Assembly: GCA_015489255.1 (NCBI GenBank) | Contig: WGAD01000254.1 | Location: 1 to 7,214 of the forward strand | Origin: Anaerolineales bacterium | GTDB taxonomy: Bacteria > Chloroflexota > Anaerolineae > Anaerolineales > Villigracilaceae | Reading direction: 5' to 3' | DNA length: 7,214 nt | Part shown: positions 1 through 6,078 of the stretch, piece by piece | How the letters are laid out: every line of letters starts with the position of its first letter | How positions within the stretch are numbered: position 1 is the first letter of the stretch | The notes under the pieces: generated by a model | Told to the model about the DNA's origin: nothing | Database searches by the model: none | Seen by the model: only the letters and a program-made list of their open reading frames with translations | Translations under genes and position numbers: made by a program

Positions 1-2
1 AA

Positions 3-1577
3 GGCGGGGTGGCCTGGCTGCACCTGGAAGCCACGCTGGGCCTGACCCTCTGGGCCTGGCTGCAACCCCGTCTCTCCCCGCGCAGTCGGCGGACGGGAGC
101 GGCAGTCTTGGGACTGGCCTTTTTGCTGGCCTTCAGCTGGGCTGTGTATGCCGCCGTGCTCCCAGGGCTGTTCATGCGGCAGCCGAACCTGGCGGATGAC
201 TGGCTCTTTGCCCGCAACCTGCCTTTCTTGCTGGATGCCCTCGAACTGAAGACCTGGATGTACATCGCCGCCGGAATTGGCATGCTCTTGGCATTGGGGG
301 CGATGATAGGGGTGGGTTTCCTGGCCGCCGATCGGGCGGCGCGCTCGCGGCGCATCTGGACAGCGCTATCGCTGTTGGCGATCGCCGGCTGGTTGTTGTC
401 ACCCGCCCCGGCAGACAGCCCGCGCCGCCCAGTGACCAGCCTCTCGGCGCAGGCTGCGGCCAACTGGGCGCGGGCGCGCGCCACGCGCGCCGATCGGGAG
501 GCCCTTTTGGCCCTCGACCCCTGGCAAATGTACGACTATCGCCGGTATTCGCTAGCAGAACGTCCCGATGTTTATCTCATTTTCATCGAGTCTTATGGCA
601 GCGCCGTGTACCGTCGCCCGGACTTTCGCAGCCGTTACCTTCCTTTGGTGGAAAGATTTTCCGAGCGCCTTGAGGCTGAAGGGTGGCAGGCTGCCAGCGG
701 CCTTTCGACCTCCCCGGTTTGGGGCGGCGGCTCCTGGATGGCTTACACGAGTCTGCTCTTTGGCCTCCAGGTAGATAGCGATAGCGCCTACGAAGCCTTG
801 CGCTCGCGTTATGATTTTGCCCCCTACCCCAACCTGATTCGCTATTTCCAGGCGCAGGGGTACGCCACGCGCTGGTTTGTGCCCATTGCCCGCCGTCTGA
901 CGCCGGCCCACGAGGCCGCGGACGCGGTTTTCTACGGCCCGGAGGCGTTCATTTACTTTAGCGATATGGATTACCACGGCCCCCTGTATGGCTGGGGGCC
1001 TTCGCCGCCGGATCAATTTACGCTTGGGATGATCGGCGAAACCGTCAGCCAGAGCGCGCGCCCCTCGCTGACGCTTTTCCTCACCCAGGCCACCCATTAT
1101 CCCTGGGCGCCTTTGCCCCCCAAAGTGGACGACTGGCGCCAGCTGGCAGACATGCAATTGGAGGGCGGGCAAATCAAAGAAAATAACTACACGAAAGCGC
1201 GCGAGAACTACCTGAACGCCCTCGCCTACACTTACGACACGCTGGCTGATTTTCTCGCAACGGTGGATGAAGACGCTCTGGTCATTCTCATCGGAGACCA
1301 CCAGCCGCCAACCATCACCAACCGCCGCGACGGATACGAAACCGTAGTGCACATCCTCAGTCGCGATGCGGATTTCATCGCTTCCTGGGAGGCCTTCGGT
1401 TTCGCCCCCGGGCTCGTCCTCTCAGATTGGGAAGGCAGCGACCTGATCCACGCCGGATTTTACTCCTTGCTGGTGCGTCAATTGACCGCCCGTTACGGGC
1501 GCACGCCCTCCGACCTGCCTCCTTACCTCCCAGAGGGTTTGGAACTCTTGCCCCTGGAAGAAGAAGCGGAAAAATGA
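3..1577 (+). CDS. Membrane-anchored sulfatase / LTA synthase-like phosphotransferase, 5'-partial
   Basis: Probable membrane enzyme of the alkaline phosphatase superfamily (sulfatase / lipoteichoic-acid-synthase branch), acting on a sulfate or phosphate ester outside the membrane. The frame is open to the window edge, so the true start is probably upstream; an internal GTG at 9 gives 522 residues, and the numbers here count from it. About four hydrophobic segments lie at residues 4-18, 30-55, 83-106 and 117-130, followed by a long globular domain. Its motifs resemble the family's metal and active sites: FIESYG (E194), a GGGSW stretch with S242 as candidate nucleophile, THYPW (H363) and IGDHQPP (D430, H431). 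The C-terminus is acidic (LEEEAEK). The 3' end overlaps a convergent gene by 55 bp. The superfamily call is firm. The substrate is unknown; phosphoglycerol transferase, phosphoethanolamine transferase and sulfatase all remain possible. Confidence 0.85.
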   Translation, partial: GGVAWLHLEATLGLTLWAWLQPRLSPRSRRTGAAVLGLAFLLAFSWAVYAAVLPGLFMRQPNLADDWLFARNLPFLLDALELKTWMYIAAGIGMLLALGAMIGVGFLAADRAARSRRIWTALSLLAIAGWLLSPAPADSPRRPVTSLSAQAAANWARARATRADREALLALDPWQMYDYRRYSLAERPDVYLIFIESYGSAVYRRPDFRSRYLPLVERFSERLEAEGWQAASGLSTSPVWGGGSWMAYTSLLFGLQVDSDSAYEALRSRYDFAPYPNLIRYFQAQGYATRWFVPIARRLTPAHEAADAVFYGPEAFIYFSDMDYHGPLYGWGPSPPDQFTLGMIGETVSQSARPSLTLFLTQATHYPWAPLPPKVDDWRQLADMQLEGGQIKENNYTKARENYLNALAYTYDTLADFLATVDEDALVILIGDHQPPTITNRRDGYETVVHILSRDADFIASWEAFGFAPGLVLSDWEGSDLIHAGFYSLLVRQLTARYGRTPSDLPPYLPEGLELLPLEEEAEK

Positions 1578-1972
1578 GCGTAGGCGCCTATCCAGGGGCG
1601 CCCCATCCGGTGATTGGGCGAAATTTTGATGCCCGCGAACTGTTGGGCAATTTGCGCTACCAAAGGCAAAATGGCCTCCCAGTCTTCGTCTTGCAAGGCC
1701 GTCCGCAGAGCGCCGGCAGTTTGCCCGGCCCATTCCCATTCCAGCCGGAAACGGTCGGCTTTCACCCAGTAGCCGCGTTTTTCCCAGGCGGCCACGGATT
1801 CATCGATGCCGGCGGCGATCGTTTCCAGCGCCAGCACAATGAAGGCCACCAGGTCGCGGGTTTCGTGGTCTATGGTTTGTCGTTGCGCCAATTCACGCAC
1901 GCTGAGCGCAATCTGACGGCTCAAGCGATTGCGCGACTTGCCTGCACTGTGGGGGTTGATTACTCGCGTCAT
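1523..1972 (-). CDS. Hypothetical protein, 149 aa, W- and charge-rich, mostly helical
   Basis: I do not recognise this family. It is a soluble-looking protein with no signal peptide or membrane segment. It starts basic (MTRVINPHSAGKSRNR). A central amphipathic helical part (residues about 36-112) contains an A-W-E-K-R-x-Y-W run near residues 62-69 and an E-W-E-W-A run near 78-82. A short motif with P119, H121, R122, P126 and W127 follows, then a low-complexity Ser/Lys tail. The minus strand is preferred because the plus-strand frame over the same bases runs on through the tRNA gene and reads as low-quality sequence. The ATG at 1972 lies just after a TATAAT box and has no Shine-Dalgarno sequence, as expected for a leaderless mRNA. 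The last 18 codons overlap the 3' end of the convergent sulfatase gene, so the tail may be a read-through extension. Confidence 0.65.
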   Translation of the reverse strand: MTRVINPHSAGKSRNRLSRQIALSVRELAQRQTIDHETRDLVAFIVLALETIAAGIDESVAAWEKRGYWVKADRFRLEWEWAGQTAGALRTALQDEDWEAILPLVAQIAQQFAGIKISPNHRMGRPWIGAYAHFSASSSRGKSSKPSGR

Positions 1973-1980
1973 AAGGCGCG

Positions 1981-1986
1981 ATTATA
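1981..1986 (-). promoter_or_regulatory. -10 box (TATAAT) for the leftward hypothetical gene, near-leaderless
   Basis: The minus strand reads a perfect TATAAT here, followed by only 8 nt (CGCGCCTT) before the ATG at 1972. Transcription starting 6-8 nt after the box would begin at or within about 2 nt of the start codon, so the mRNA would be leaderless. No good -35 hexamer is seen 16-18 nt upstream (the 17-nt position reads GAGGGA). The call therefore rests on the -10 box and its placement. Confidence 0.5.
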
Positions 1987-1991
1987 CTCCA

Positions 1992-2020
1992 TTGACGCTT
2001 CATTCCCTCTGGCGTATAAT
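1992..2020 (+). promoter_or_regulatory. Sigma-70-type promoter for tRNA-Leu (and probably tig)
   Basis: A TTGACG -35 box at 1992-1997 and a perfect TATAAT -10 box at 2015-2020 are separated by 17 bp, the optimal spacing. The predicted start is near 2026-2028, giving a roughly 10-nt leader before the mature tRNA 5' end at 2037. This is by far the best promoter match noticed in the window, as expected for a stable-RNA gene. It sits back to back with a leftward TATAAT box. Confidence 0.85.
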
Positions 2021-2036
2021 CTCCTACGCTTGCCTC

Positions 2037-2117
2037 GGGGACGTGGCGGAATTGGCAGACGCGCATGACTTAGGATCATGTGTCCCAGACGTGTGGGTTC
2101 GAATCCCACCGTCCCCA
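2037..2117 (+). tRNA. trnL: tRNA-Leu, anticodon UAG
   Basis: A full cloverleaf can be drawn. The acceptor stem is GGGGACG (2037-2043) with CGTCCCC (2110-2116), and the discriminator base is A2117, as in leucine tRNAs. The D-stem is GCG/CGC (2046-2048 with 2060-2062). The anticodon stem is CATGA/TCATG around a 7-nt loop CTTAGGA, with anticodon TAG at 2071-2073, which reads CUA and probably other CUN codons. The variable arm is 12 nt (2081-2092). The T-arm is GTGGG-TTCGAAT-CCCAC (2093-2109). The 3' CCA is not encoded (the next bases are CTC), so it must be added enzymatically. The tRNA lies directly behind a strong promoter, and the trigger factor gene begins 32 nt downstream with no terminator between. 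Confidence 0.97.
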
Positions 2118-2137
2118 CTCCCTAAACCACCCATCAT

Positions 2138-2142
2138 GAGGA
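2138..2142 (+). promoter_or_regulatory. Ribosome binding site setting the TTG start of tig
   Basis: GAGGA lies 7 nt before the TTG at 2150. It supports TTG as the start, since no ATG or GTG in that frame is better placed. An out-of-frame ATG at 2136 overlaps this site and reads only five codons (MRKEP) before a TGA that overlaps the TTG. Confidence 0.7.
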
Positions 2143-2149
2143 AAGAGCC

Positions 2150-3628
2150 TTGAAAATTGAACAGCAACTCCGCGATGACCATCAGGTCACTCTGACCGTC
2201 GAAGTCGAACCTGAACGTTTTGAATCCGCCAAGCGTCGTGCTGCGCGCAAACTTTCCCGCAAGACCAAAATCCCGGGTTTCCGCCCGGGCAAAGCGCCTT
2301 ACGATGTCATCCGCTCCTTCCTGGGGGAAGGTGCGATCGTTGAAGAGGCGGTCGAAATTCTGATAGATGAAGTTTACCCCGAAGCGCTGAAAGAGGCCGA
2401 CATTGAGCCTGCCGCGAGCGGCGCCCTGGAAGACATCGCCAGCCTGGACCCGCCAACCTTTGTCTTCGTCGTGCCACTGCGTCCAGAAGTAGACCTGGGG
2501 GATTATGAATCCATTCGTCTGGAGTACGACTTCACCCCTCCCACGGAAGAAGACGTGGACCAGGCGATAGACGAGCTGCGCCGCATGTTCGCCCAGACGC
2601 AAGAGGTCGAGCGCCCCATCAAAGACGGTGATTACGTCCTGGCGGCGGTTTCCATTTTCCCGACCGAGGCAGACGGCGAAGAAGAAGCAGTCGCCCTGGA
2701 AGCCCGCGAAAGCTTTGCCTTTGTCGCCCACGACGAACCTGCCGATGATGAATGGCCTTTCGCCGGCTTTTCCTCCAACGTCATCGGCATGAAGCCCGGC
2801 GAAAACCGATCCGTGTTGCACACCTTCTCGGAGGAGGCGGAAGAAGAAGCCCTGCGCGGCAAGGCGACCCGCATTGAAATTCAGGTCAAGGCCGTGCGCA
2901 GCCTGGAAGTCCCCGAAGCCAACGATGAATTTGCCCGCATGGCCGGCGCCGAGACAATGGACGAGCTGCGCAAGACCATGCGCACCTCCCTGACGAGTCA
3001 GGCGCAAGAAGAATACGATGACGAATTCTACGCCCGCGTGTTGGACGCCATCAAGGAGCAGGCCAGCATCAAATACCCGCCGCAACTGGTGGAAGATGAA
3101 ATTGAAAACGTGCTGCGCGACCTGGAAGTTCGCTTGCAGAGTCAGGGCATCGACCTGGATGCCTATCTGGAATCTCAGCAAAAGAGCCGGGAAGAATTCA
3201 TCGCAGAGGAAATCCGCCCGACAGCCGTTCAGCGCCTGGAACGCGGCCTGATCCTCGATGAGATCGCCCGCCGTGCCAACGTGGAATTCGACGATGACGA
3301 TCTGGAAGCCGAATTCCAATCCCTGCTCACGGAAATGCAACTCTCTGGCCGGGTAGATTTCTCCAAACTGCGCTCCAAACGCGATCGCAAGGAATTCGCC
3401 GAATACCTGACCTACCAGGCGGTTCGCCGCCTGGTCACCGGTCTCGTGCTGGATCACCTGAAAAAGGTCGTCACTGGCGCCGCCGAGGAGGAAGACGAGG
3501 CCGCATCGGAAAGCGCACCCGTGCAGGAAGAGGGCGAAGAGACGGCCCCTGAAGAAGCAGTTGACGAGGCCGCAGAAGCCGCCGCCGAAATGGAAGGCGC
3601 CGAAGAAACGAAAAAAGCCGCCGAATAA
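2150..3628 (+). CDS. tig: Trigger factor (ribosome-associated chaperone / peptidyl-prolyl isomerase)
   Basis: Cytoplasmic chaperone that docks at the ribosome exit tunnel and shields nascent chains. The protein is 492 aa against about 430 for E. coli. Residues 1-115 form the ribosome-binding domain with the family signature GFRPGKAP at 43-50. Residues about 150-250 correspond to the FKBP-like isomerase domain; it is divergent, with an acidic insert around 172-186 and the G-M-K-P-G-E motif at 213-218. Residues about 252-440 are the helical C-terminal chaperone domain. From residue 445 an added tail of about 48 residues is almost all Glu, Asp and Ala and ends in KKAAE; it is probably disordered. 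The start is TTG with a GAGGA site. The gene sits 32 nt after tRNA-Leu and 70 nt before clpP, the common tig-clpP order. Transcription probably comes from the tRNA promoter. Confidence 0.97.
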   Translation: MKIEQQLRDDHQVTLTVEVEPERFESAKRRAARKLSRKTKIPGFRPGKAPYDVIRSFLGEGAIVEEAVEILIDEVYPEALKEADIEPAASGALEDIASLDPPTFVFVVPLRPEVDLGDYESIRLEYDFTPPTEEDVDQAIDELRRMFAQTQEVERPIKDGDYVLAAVSIFPTEADGEEEAVALEARESFAFVAHDEPADDEWPFAGFSSNVIGMKPGENRSVLHTFSEEAEEEALRGKATRIEIQVKAVRSLEVPEANDEFARMAGAETMDELRKTMRTSLTSQAQEEYDDEFYARVLDAIKEQASIKYPPQLVEDEIENVLRDLEVRLQSQGIDLDAYLESQQKSREEFIAEEIRPTAVQRLERGLILDEIARRANVEFDDDDLEAEFQSLLTEMQLSGRVDFSKLRSKRDRKEFAEYLTYQAVRRLVTGLVLDHLKKVVTGAAEEEDEAASESAPVQEEGEETAPEEAVDEAAEAAAEMEGAEETKKAAE

Positions 3629-3652
3629 CATCGCCCGCTACAACACGCTCAA

Positions 3653-3676
3653 AGGCCGCGCTTTTTTGCGCGGCCT
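3653..3676 (+). other. Perfect GC-rich hairpin between tig and clpP
   Basis: AGGCCGCGC (3653-3661), a six-T loop (3662-3667) and GCGCGGCCT (3668-3676) form a perfect 9-bp stem, 24 nt after the tig stop and 11 nt before the clpP Shine-Dalgarno sequence. No T-run follows the stem; the T's are in the loop. It is therefore not a normal intrinsic terminator on this strand. An mRNA processing or stability element, or a partial attenuator separating tig and clpP levels, is more likely. Confidence 0.6.
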
Positions 3677-3698
3677 GCCTGAACCCCAGGAGAGAGAT

Positions 3699-4298
3699 AT
3701 GATTGCCAGCGCTAAAAATGTCATCCCCATGGTTGTTGAGTCGTCGGGCCGCGGCGAGCGCGCCTACGACATCTATTCTCTACTGCTCAAGGAACGCATC
3801 GTTTTCCTGGGCACGCCGATCGATGACCAGGTGGCTAATTTAATCGTCGCCCAGTTGCTCTACTTGAGTCACGAAGACCCGGACAAAGAAATTCAAATGT
3901 ACATCAATTCCCCGGGCGGGCAAATCTACGCCGGCCTGGCGATTTACGATACCATGCAAATGATCGGCAACCCCATCAGCACCGTAGCCGTCGGCCTGAC
4001 GGCCTCTTTTGGTACCGTCTTGCTGACTGCCGGCACCAAAGGGCGCCGCTATGCGCTGCCGCACGCGACCATCCACATGCACCAGCCACTGGGCGGCGCG
4101 CAAGGTCAGGCCACCGATATAGAAATCCAGGCCCGCCAGATCCTGCGCCTGAAGGAATTGCTCAACGGCATCATGGCGCGCCATACCGGCCAGCCGCTGG
4201 ATGTCATCGAACGCGACACCGACCGCGACTTTTACATGACCGCCGAACAAGCCGTGGAATATGGCCTGGTCGATCAGGTCTTGCAACCGCCGGAATAA
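3699..4298 (+). CDS. clpP: ATP-dependent Clp protease proteolytic subunit ClpP
   Basis: Serine peptidase that forms the barrel-shaped proteolytic chamber used with Clp ATPases to degrade unfolded or tagged proteins in the cytoplasm. The protein is 199 aa, close to the family's usual 195-207. The catalytic triad fits by spacing to E. coli ClpP: S103 in TASFG, H128 in MHQPLGG and D177 in DTDRD. Other hallmarks are [11 protein letters not shown] (17-27), INSPGG (69-74) and QGQATDIEI (135-143). The chosen ATG at 3699 has AGGAG at 3688-3692 six nt upstream. The frame is open further upstream into tig, but that stretch reads as non-ClpP basic sequence. No clpX follows; a hairpin and an unrelated gene lie downstream, so the partner ATPase is encoded elsewhere. 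Confidence 0.97.
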   Translation: MIASAKNVIPMVVESSGRGERAYDIYSLLLKERIVFLGTPIDDQVANLIVAQLLYLSHEDPDKEIQMYINSPGGQIYAGLAIYDTMQMIGNPISTVAVGLTASFGTVLLTAGTKGRRYALPHATIHMHQPLGGAQGQATDIEIQARQILRLKELLNGIMARHTGQPLDVIERDTDRDFYMTAEQAVEYGLVDQVLQPPE

Positions 4299-4313
4299 CA
4301 ACGCGCAGCGGCT

Positions 4314-4321
4314 GGAGGAGG
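4314..4321 (+). other. Orphan Shine-Dalgarno-like run GGAGGAGG
   Basis: A strong anti-16S-complementary run lies 16 nt after the clpP stop, but no ATG, GTG or TTG follows at usable distance. The nearest candidate is an ATC at 4326 with nine sense codons to a TAA at 4353-4355. No start codon supports a gene, so this is recorded as an unexplained element that may be a remnant or part of an untranslated region. Confidence 0.3.
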
Positions 4322-4355
4322 TAACAATCCGCCACCCTGCAACCGGCTCAGAATA

Positions 4356-4388
4356 AACAGCCAGGAGTTTCCCCTGGCTGTTCTGTTT
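4356..4388 (+). terminator. Probable intrinsic terminator after clpP
   Basis: AACAGCCAGG (4356-4365) and CCTGGCTGTT (4373-4382) make a perfect 10-bp stem around a 7-nt loop, followed by a modest T-rich tail (CTGTTT, 4383-4388). It probably ends the tig-clpP transcript, fully or in part. The tail is weak and the next gene's ribosome site begins only a few bases later (4393), so read-through into the DUF1028 gene is plausible. Confidence 0.65.
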
Positions 4389-4405
4389 ACACAAGGAGAG
4401 ATGCC

Positions 4406-5287
4406 ATGATTCACCCTTCGACCTTTTCCATCGTCGCGTGCGACCTCCAGGCCCAGGCCTGGGGCGTGGCCGTTGCTTCCAAGTTCCCCGCCGTAGGCGC
4501 CGCTGTCCCCTGGGCGCGGGCGGGCGCGGGCGCCGTCGCCACGCAATCGTATGCCAACACCTCCTTTGGCCCCAACGGCCTGGACATGATGGCCGAGGGC
4601 CTTTCTGCCGCTGATACGCTGGAACGCCTGCTGGCAAACGACCCCGGAAGAGAGCTGCGCCAGGTCGGCCTGGTGGACGCCCAGGGCCGCGCCGCCACTT
4701 TCACCGGCGCCAAATGCTACGATTGGGCTGGCGGGCTGACCGGCCCGGGGTACGCCATCCAGGGTAACATCCTGGTGGGCGAACAAGTGGTACAGGCCAT
4801 GGAAAAAGCATTCCTGGCAACAGAAGGTGAACTGCCGCAACGCCTGTACGCCGCCTTGTTGGCCGGCGATCGGGCTGGCGGCGACCGCCGCGGGCGTCAA
4901 TCCGCGGCCATTTACGTTGCCCGTCCGCAAGGCGGATACGGCGGATTCAACGACCGCTGGATCGATTACCGCGTAGACGATCATGAAGACCCGGTCCCTC
5001 AGCTCGGGCATTTGCTCCGCCTGCACGAACTGTACTTCAGCGCCAGCCCGCCAGAAGAGCGCCTTGCCCTGGCCGGAGAAGTGCTCCTCACCCTCCAACG
5101 CATTCTCATCCAGCGCGGCTACCGCGTGGAAATGACCGGCGACCTGGATCTGGCCACACGCGAAGCCCTGGAAGCCTTCATGGGCAATGAGAATTTTGAA
5201 GAACGCTGCAACGTAGAAGAGGGATGGATCGACCCGCCTGTGTTGCACTACCTGATGGAAAAATTCCTCGGAGAACGCCCGGCATGA
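4406..5287 (+). CDS. DUF1028 family protein (Ntn-hydrolase-like) with C-terminal peptidoglycan-binding-like domain
   Basis: The protein is 293 aa. Residues 1-190 match what I know of DUF1028: TFSIVACD (6-13), VAVASKFPAVGA (21-32), VPWARAGAGAVATQ (34-47), GLVDAQGRAATFTG (88-101) and GPGYAIQGNILVG (113-125). The family is described as having an Ntn-hydrolase-type fold, suggesting an amide or peptide bond hydrolase, but its substrate is not established. Residues about 195-288 form a helical region like the peptidoglycan-binding-like domain often attached to this family (helices around RLALAGEVLLTLQRIL and LATREALEAFM). No signal peptide is visible, so it is probably cytoplasmic, and the C-terminal name should not be read as wall binding. 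AAGGAG at 4393-4398 is 7 nt before the ATG; an ATG at 4401 stops at once. The stop overlaps the next start (ATGA, 5284-5287). Confidence 0.88.
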   Translation: MIHPSTFSIVACDLQAQAWGVAVASKFPAVGAAVPWARAGAGAVATQSYANTSFGPNGLDMMAEGLSAADTLERLLANDPGRELRQVGLVDAQGRAATFTGAKCYDWAGGLTGPGYAIQGNILVGEQVVQAMEKAFLATEGELPQRLYAALLAGDRAGGDRRGRQSAAIYVARPQGGYGGFNDRWIDYRVDDHEDPVPQLGHLLRLHELYFSASPPEERLALAGEVLLTLQRILIQRGYRVEMTGDLDLATREALEAFMGNENFEERCNVEEGWIDPPVLHYLMEKFLGERPA

Positions 5288-6078
5288 AGATCCAAGCCAT
5301 CGTCCTCGATATGGATGGCGTGTTATGGCGCGGGCCAGAGCCTCTGGGCGACCTGCCAGCGCTCTTTGATCGCCTGAACGCCCTCGGATTGAAGATTGCC
5401 CTGGCGACGAACAACGCCACCCGCACCCCGGCAGACTATGTGAAAAAACTGGCATCCTTCGGCGTCCAGATACAACCCTCACAAGTCATGACCTCGGCAT
5501 TGGCTACCGCGCTCCTCCTGCAAGAACGCCTGCCGGCGGGCAGCCAGGTGTATGCGGTTGGGCAGCATGGCCTGATACAGGCTTTGAACGAGGCCGGATT
5601 CCAGGTAGTGCCAGTTGACGTGCCGCCGGAAAAAGTGGATGCCGTCGTCGCCGGGATGGACCGCACCCTAACATACGAAAAATTGCTTCATGCCGTCTTG
5701 CTCATCCGTCGTGGGGCGCCCTTTTATGGCTCCAACCCCGATCGCACCTACCCCACGCCACAGGGCCAGGCGCCCGGCGCCGGCGCTATCCTCGCGGCCA
5801 TCGAAGCGGCCACGGGCGTCCAGCCGCAAATTGCAGGCAAGCCGGAAGCCCACATCTTCCGCCTGGCCTTACAAAAACTGAATGTCCACCCTGAAGAAGC
5901 CCTGATGGTAGGCGACCGGCTGGAAACGGACATCCTCGGCGGGCAACGCGCCGGCATGCGGACGGCCCTCGTCCTGAGCGGTGTAACCGCACCCGACCAG
6001 GCCGCAGCCTGGTCGCCTCCCCCGGACTGGATCGTCCCCGACCTGACCTCCCTGGTGGATACCCTGGAGTCTGCATGA
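5284..6078 (+). CDS. HAD superfamily subfamily IIA (NagD-like) phosphatase
   Basis: Cytoplasmic, probably Mg-dependent hydrolase of small phosphate esters, 264 aa, typical for the subfamily that includes NagD, 4-nitrophenylphosphatase and 2-phosphoglycolate phosphatase. All HAD motifs are present: I, VLDMDGVLW with nucleophile D9 and acid D11; II, LATNNAT with T42; III, AGKPE with K186; IV, MVGDRLETDILGG with D211 and D216. The C2-type cap lies between motifs II and III, including V-A-G-M-D-R at 122-127. The ATG at 5284 is preferred over the in-frame ATG at 5224, which adds 20 unlike residues and lies deep in the upstream gene. It has GGAG at 5270-5273 and overlaps the DUF1028 stop by ATGA, so translational coupling is likely. 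The substrate is not predictable from sequence; its operon partners suggest a metabolite linked to an amide hydrolase and an anion carrier. Confidence 0.93.
   Translation: MKIQAIVLDMDGVLWRGPEPLGDLPALFDRLNALGLKIALATNNATRTPADYVKKLASFGVQIQPSQVMTSALATALLLQERLPAGSQVYAVGQHGLIQALNEAGFQVVPVDVPPEKVDAVVAGMDRTLTYEKLLHAVLLIRRGAPFYGSNPDRTYPTPQGQAPGAGAILAAIEAATGVQPQIAGKPEAHIFRLALQKLNVHPEEALMVGDRLETDILGGQRAGMRTALVLSGVTAPDQAAAWSPPPDWIVPDLTSLVDTLESA

Noticed and set aside
552..1352. 266-codon minus-strand frame inside the sulfatase gene
   Set aside because: It is an antisense shadow of a gene with clear active-site motifs.
1427..2068. 213-codon plus-strand frame between the sulfatase and the tRNA
   Set aside because: It overlaps the sulfatase 3' end in another frame, passes through the promoter and ends inside the tRNA. 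The minus-strand reading of the same region is a more protein-like sequence.
2136..2153. Five-codon minicistron (MRKEP) overlapping the tig start
   Set aside because: It has no ribosome site of its own, and its ATG merely overlaps the tig Shine-Dalgarno sequence. Overlap with the TTG start is probably chance.
2024..3631. 535-codon open frame on the minus strand opposite tig
   Set aside because: It is a GC-driven shadow: it runs into the tRNA gene, has Phe/Gly-rich low-complexity sequence mirroring the acidic Glu/Ala tail, and lies opposite an unmistakable trigger factor.
4516..4542. GC-only near-repeat (gggcgcgggcgggcgcgggcg-like)
   Set aside because: It encodes the conserved A-R-A-G-A-G-A-V stretch of DUF1028, so it is coding bias and not a functional repeat.
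4274..5482. 402-codon open frame on the minus strand opposite the DUF1028 gene
   Set aside because: It crosses the clpP end, the terminator and two firmly identified plus-strand genes, and its sequence shows no family motif.
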